Position numbers and translations under genes: made by a program. From NCBI RefSeq assembly GCF_000497045.1, contig NW_015961959.1, positions 1,240,001-1,304,000 on the forward strand: a DNA stretch of 64,000 bases. The letters run 5' to 3'. Source of the DNA: Kalmanozyma brasiliensis GHG001 (Eukaryota > Basidiomycota > Ustilaginomycetes > Ustilaginales). Below the pieces are notes generated by a model, which was given only the letters and a program-made list of their open reading frames with translations, did no database searches and was not told the DNA's origin. Position 1 is the first letter of the stretch, and the number at the start of each line of letters is the position of its first letter. Shown piece by piece: positions 59,877-64,000 of this stretch.

Positions 59877-61021
59877 GTTTGCGTACAGAATATCTTGGAA
59901 AAGAGACGGCGGCCGAGTCCTGAACTATGTACCGAGTTGTGAGCCCACTGGTGTCCGTGGGGAAGAGAGAAGGAAAGTCTACGGAAGAGCGAAAGGGAAG
60001 CGGACGGGGTGAAGGCTATGCGGAAGCTATCGCGGCAATCCTGACTATCAACATCGCTTCAACCGCTTCCCCCTACGAGAATGTGATGGTCCGAAAGGAA
60101 GAAGTGTGCGACCGACAAAAGGGAGATGCGCCAAGGATGGAGGATGTGATGGAAGCAAAGTGGATGAATCATCGGCCAAAGAGGCGCATGCAGCACCAGA
60201 TTCGCTTAAGCTGAGCTTTACTCCGCACGCCGACGATCCACTAAAAATCTTCATTCTCTTGGCTGCTGCACTGTCTTGACCCTGCATCTTCTGCCTCGGC
60301 TCAATTCACCTTTGCCATTTGTCGTTCATGCATCTCACTTAAGCAGAAGCATGTTTCTTCTAAGCAAAATCGTTTTGCTCTCTTTGTGGCATCTTGACAG
60401 ACGATCGATGCTCGATACCTCGGCCCAGCCAGCCCGCGTTGATACTTAACATCGCCGGCGAAGGATCAAACGGATGAGATTCGGCGGCAATGTAGCTCGG
60501 CACAGCGCTAAGGTGAATTTAAAGCTCGATTCCTTTCAGGCAGCTTGGCGAAAAAAGGGGCATCGCCGGTCGTTCCATGTGTGCCATTCCGCTCATTGTT
60601 TCTGGAGCGTATGGACCGACCTCGCCGACGTTTGACGCAGCGTACCGCCTTTGCCGTCCCCTGCATGGCGACATATCGGCATCTCCTTCGGCACGCCATT
60701 CTTCTTGACACCCTTCACTGCCGATCAATTCACCGTGTGGGCAGCCATGCTAGTGGGACGAGTTGAATGCCGCTCCGCTCGAGCCCGAGGAGTCGTGTCG
60801 AGGCAGAAGCGTCGTTGTGGGGCGAATTTTGGCATCGTTGTTACATCCGCGTCCCACCCACACAACGCGCAAAAATCCAAACTCGCACGACTCCACATGT
60901 CCGCTCCCTGAGCTTGCCGACGTTCAAACGGGGTCCAACACCTTCCTACGATCTTGTACGAACCGTCTTTCTCATCAGCTTCTTCTGCCTCTGTCGCACA
61001 CCAACTGTTTACTACTGCGCC
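59877..61021. other. divergent promoter, arrestin / SGF11
   Basis: These 1,145 bases separate the two divergent start codons. Only short overlapping open frames are present, none with a recognisable domain. Confidence 0.5.
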
Positions 61022-62248
61022 ATGTCGGGCGACGCCAAGTCGGCCATTGCAGCTCGATTCCTCGACTCGTTCCTGCGCGAGATCGTCCTCGACACGGCCA
61101 TCCTCACGAATGCCAAGATCAAACGTGCGCGCTCCATCTGTCACCTCTGCGGCGTGCGATGTCAAGCTCATACGTCCGCAGCCCAACAGTCCTCTCTCTC
61201 CGCGCTCGATGCCGCTCCTTCTCGATCCGGGACACCTGTGCCAGGAGGCTCGGCGCCGAAGCCGGACTACTACTCGAACAACCCGCTGTTTGAATGTCTC
61301 GTGTGCTCGCGACAGGTGAGCTCGAACCGATACGCGACGCATCTGGCCAAATGTATGGGGATGGGTAGCAAAGGTGGACGAAAGGGCGCTGCGAGGAATG
61401 CAAAGGCGACGAGCGCGACTCCGGTCGGCAGGGGCGCGGGGACACCGAGATACAGCAGCGATGCCGATGACGATAGTCTGACGAAACGCAAGAATGGGTT
61501 GGTAAAAGGGACAAAGAGGGCCAACAGCCCGCTTGCCCCCAGCTCGGTCGCAAATGCGAGGATGAACAAGAGGATCAAGACCAGTTCTCCGACTCCGCCA
61601 CCAGCCGAGGGAGGGGGAGGGCTGAACAGGACTTTTTCGTCACAGACGTTCGCCCCGTCCGGATTGAGCAACTCGACCGTGCTCAGCGGCTCACCGCTCA
61701 ATCCGAACCATACAGGGACCGCGAGCAACGGTGCGGGTAAGAAGAGGAAACGGCTCATTGACGATGACGAGGAGGAGGATGATGGAGGTGAGTCGTACCA
61801 CGAAGCGTCGGATGGCGAGTCGAACGAGGAGGAAGGCGAGATCTCAGACGACGATGTTGCCCTTGCTGCCGGATCCACACCACGTTCGGGCGGGACAAAG
61901 ATCAAGATCCCCCTCCGCTCCACACCTTCGTCCACCGGCTCGGCAAAACCAAAAACGTTTGTGGTGGCAGACGACTCGGATTCGGACGACAACCTTTCCA
62001 GCCGACGCAAGGTGCACACCGTCTCAGATGACGACGATGATGACGAAGACGAGGATGATGACGACGAAGATGACGAGGACGACGACGTGCAGGTCACGCG
62101 AGTCACCCACTCCTCGCACCATCCCAACGGAGACAAGAAGAAGAAGCATGCTGCCGGCAGCAGTGGCTTGCAGAGGGAGCGCGGGAGCGATGGCGAGTTT
62201 ATCGATGTCGAGAGCGCATCTGAGCAAAGCGATAACGACTCGTTCTGA
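61022..62248 (+). CDS. SGF11: SAGA deubiquitinase-module subunit Sgf11
   Basis: 408 residues, single exon. The N-terminus (RFLDSFLREIVLDTAILT) is the helix that binds the SAGA deubiquitinase module. The Sgf11-type zinc finger is ECLVCSRQVSSNRYATHLAK followed by CMGM, with the CxxC-(x)n-HxxxC pattern that contacts nucleosomes. An extra CHLCGVRC motif lies between helix and finger. The rest is a disordered, Ser/Lys-rich tail ending in a long Asp/Glu run around residues 335-360. Yeast Sgf11 is 99 residues, so the tail makes this protein much longer, as in other basidiomycetes and animals. It would act in histone H2B deubiquitination with Ubp8 and Sus1. Start: ATG at 61022. It converges with the secreted-protein gene. 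Confidence 0.88.
   Translation: MSGDAKSAIAARFLDSFLREIVLDTAILTNAKIKRARSICHLCGVRCQAHTSAAQQSSLSALDAAPSRSGTPVPGGSAPKPDYYSNNPLFECLVCSRQVSSNRYATHLAKCMGMGSKGGRKGAARNAKATSATPVGRGAGTPRYSSDADDDSLTKRKNGLVKGTKRANSPLAPSSVANARMNKRIKTSSPTPPPAEGGGGLNRTFSSQTFAPSGLSNSTVLSGSPLNPNHTGTASNGAGKKRKRLIDDDEEEDDGGESYHEASDGESNEEEGEISDDDVALAAGSTPRSGGTKIKIPLRSTPSSTGSAKPKTFVVADDSDSDDNLSSRRKVHTVSDDDDDDEDEDDDDEDDEDDDVQVTRVTHSSHHPNGDKKKKHAAGSSGLQRERGSDGEFIDVESASEQSDNDSF
62023..62090 (+). repeat. acidic-codon microsatellite inside SGF11
   Basis: A run of GAC, GAT, GAA and GAG triplets encodes about 23 acidic residues with one or two interruptions. Such runs change length easily by replication slippage. Confidence 0.75.
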
Positions 62249-62423
62249 GTCCCTCATCTAGCAATCTCACTCATGACGCTTCTGTCGCTCATTGCACGCT
62301 GCTGACAATCGACTGAGGACTCCGAATGTGAAACGGTGAACTTCGAGAAAAGACAGTAGTGGGGGGCTAGAGATACAATCGCAAACTTCCTTCCTACCCA
62401 AAAAGAGCGTGTCCGTCATTCCT

Positions 62424-63017
62424 TCAGAGCGTGTTCATGGCGCAGACCATGACGGCGGTCGCGATGACAGCACCCAACATGGGCACCATGATGCCTGCGG
62501 GACTCAACATGCCCAAACTCAAAAAGATGTTTCCGTACTTCCCGCTTCCGTTGGTCGAGTTCAGCGGAACAAAGCCCAGCATCTTGCTGCTGTCGTCGCT
62601 CTCGAGGTCGGCGCAGTTGGGGATGGTGCATTCCTCGCTGTCCGGTACGTTGGCCTGGTTGCGGTACCAGCACTGGGTGCCCTGATCGAAGCCGCAGCAG
62701 GTGTTGATGAAGCCGTTGCCCCACGATGCCTGTTGATTGCTGGAAAGCTTGTTGTCCACGGAGCAGCCGGATTCGACGACGACGGCGTCGCCGCCGAGAG
62801 GTGCCGAGCCCGTGGAGGTGGTGTCCGGCGCAGAGGCGGTGGTTGTGGTGTTGGCCGCTTGACGCGCTTCGAGCAGCGCACGCTCGCCGAGGATCGCCGT
62901 GTCGTCAAAGGCCCGCTCGAAGGGCTGTGCGACGGAGTCGGCCAGCTGCGCAGAGGCCAAGGTGGCTAGTGCGAGGAAAATCGCCAAGATGGCGGTGGAG
63001 AATGTGAATGTTCGCAT
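62424..63017 (-). CDS. secreted cysteine-containing protein with hydrophobic C-terminus
   Basis: 197 residues, no homologue recognised. Residues 1-23 form a clear signal peptide (TFSTAILAIFLALATLASA, cleavage before Gln24). A Thr/Ser/Ala-rich segment with an NTT sequon follows. A compact domain then carries six cysteines at 85, 107, 108, 116, 130 and 135, including a CC pair. Residues about 164-193 are hydrophobic and reach almost to the C-terminus, so the protein is either GPI-anchored or has one terminal membrane segment. An N-terminal ERALLEAR might be a processing site. It is probably a cell-surface protein; a role as an effector or wall protein is speculation. Start: ATG at 63017 with A at -3. 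It converges with SGF11. Confidence 0.8.
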   Translation of the reverse strand: MRTFTFSTAILAIFLALATLASAQLADSVAQPFERAFDDTAILGERALLEARQAANTTTTASAPDTTSTGSAPLGGDAVVVESGCSVDNKLSSNQQASWGNGFINTCCGFDQGTQCWYRNQANVPDSEECTIPNCADLESDDSSKMLGFVPLNSTNGSGKYGNIFLSLGMLSPAGIMVPMLGAVIATAVMVCAMNTL

Positions 63018-64000
63018 CGTGACGAGATGAAAGAAGATATGGAGATGAAGGTGGGAAGACGGTCTAAGGGCGTATGAATGAAAGCCGGATAGAGATGGGT
63101 TGTTGTGGTGCTCAGATGTCGAGTTACTGAGGAGAGAATCCGCTTGTGCCGCAATCAGTAAGCAAGGCCGTGCGAAGAATCGGAGTTGCGAGGTGACCAA
63201 GGTTTGCTGGATCGACACTCGATTGCAGTGAAGAACGCTCGAGCCGCTGCTGCAAGAGACTCGTGGTCTTGGGTCTAGATCGAGGGCGGGCGGGTGATAA
63301 TCCGGGGTAAGGCGAGAAGGATGAGCTTCGTGTCTATCGGTCACAGAGGTGAGTGCAGGCTCGATAGAAACAGCGAGCTATGGCAGACGAGAAAGTGAAG
63401 GGTGGTGTTGGTAATGACAGATGAAGGATGATCGTGACGAGAAGGAAGTGCGACAGAGAGCGGAGGTGGAAATTGGAGAGCACGAGCTGTCTGCCAACCA
63501 TCGAGTGAGAGATGGGCTGCGGTGGCTTTTGTGTGGGCTGCCGCCCTTTGAATTTTCCGCTGCGGGTCACCGTGATGATGCACGATGGATTCGCTTCAGC
63601 TGGACCGCGGGAAAGGGAAGAAAAAGCGGGTCAAACCTTGGAGACAGGCGCGCAGCTGCTCAAAAACTGGGGGATCGCCGTTGACTGTTGCTTCACAAGC
63701 CACAGACAGGAGGGTTCTTGGTCCAATTCGAAAATAGCAGCAGCAAATGGCAGCAGCATGGTCACCGATCCAGTGCAGTTGCATGCCTCTTTGTATGAGA
63801 GAGAGCCCTTGCTCGGCAAATTACACCCTGTTCCTGTCCCTCTCCACGCTTGTTTCCGATCTTCTGCAGCCCACAGCAGCATCGACGGAAGATCACTTCC
63901 AGATCAAGTGTGCAAGAAGAAGAGATCAAGGCAAGACTCGGATGAGACATCAGCACGCGGATCAAACAAGCGGAATCTGAAAGAGCAATTGATTCCAAGT
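63018..64000. other. promoter side of the secreted-protein gene, window edge
   Basis: This stretch contains the promoter of the minus-strand secreted-protein gene. Remaining open frames are short and show no domain. A gene may start beyond the window edge. Confidence 0.45.

Noticed and set aside
1..64000. CRISPR arrays, prokaryotic operons, intact transposons
   Set aside because: No regularly spaced repeats, transposase, integrase or reverse transcriptase sequences were seen, and the gene content is eukaryotic.

Overview
The window looks like a chromosome piece from a smut fungus or a close relative (Ustilaginomycotina, Basidiomycota). This is inferred from what the sequence shows: long, mostly intron-less, G+C-rich genes on both strands, two Zn2Cys6 transcription factors (a fungal class), a SAGA subunit, several yeast-type mitochondrial families, and a lone fungal-type 5S rRNA gene. 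No species can be named. I support 24 protein-coding loci and one RNA gene. Introns were placed in only three genes: the MFS transporter at 5.8 kb, the UPS2-like gene at 22 kb and the DsbA-like gene at 31 kb.

Layout. 0.4-2.7 kb: PXA-domain membrane protein (-). 2.7-5.8 kb: no convincing gene. 5.8-7.6 kb: Dal5-type MFS transporter (+). 7.6-9.5 kb: spacer with a 42-bp near-perfect inverted repeat. 9.5-12.1 kb: GH31 glycosidase (+). 12.2-13.6 kb: M19 membrane dipeptidase (-). 13.9-22.6 kb: UVDE DNA-repair endonuclease (-), FMP25-like RCC1 protein (+), EFM5-like methyltransferase (+), FMP10-like thioesterase (-), 5S rRNA (-) and UPS2-like lipid-transfer protein (+); four of the five proteins have known or likely mitochondrial roles. 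22.9-24.5 kb: GH47 alpha-mannosidase (-) whose reading frame is broken once. 25.4-28.6 kb: WS/DGAT-type acyltransferase (-), followed in the same frame, after a single TGA, by a frame ending in a membrane anchor. 28.6-31.2 kb: spacer.

31.2-33.7 kb: DsbA/FrnE-like protein and a short-chain dehydrogenase (+). 34.0-36.7 kb: Zn2Cys6 factor (-). 36.7-42.3 kb: the largest gene-free stretch, with a short telomere-like motif. 42.3-47.3 kb: galactokinase and a second Zn2Cys6 factor (both -). 47.9-51.8 kb: DHA2-type MFS transporter (-) divergent from a ferroportin (+). 52.5-56.0 kb: acyl-CoA oxidase (+) convergent with an AIFM2/FSP1-like flavoprotein (-). 57.0-59.9 kb: alpha-arrestin with PPxY motifs (-). 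61.0-62.2 kb: SGF11 (+). 62.4-63.0 kb: secreted, cysteine-containing, C-terminally hydrophobic protein (-).

The genes do not form one obvious metabolic cluster. Local links worth noting are lipid metabolism (WS/DGAT-like enzyme, acyl-CoA oxidase, thioesterase, UPS2-like carrier), mitochondrial biology at 14-22 kb, and a shared promoter between ferroportin and an MFS transporter. The most unusual signals are the in-frame TGA between the acyltransferase and a membrane-anchor extension, the two-start architecture of the UVDE gene, the frame break in GH47, the solitary 5S gene inside a divergent promoter, and the inverted repeat at 7.98 kb.
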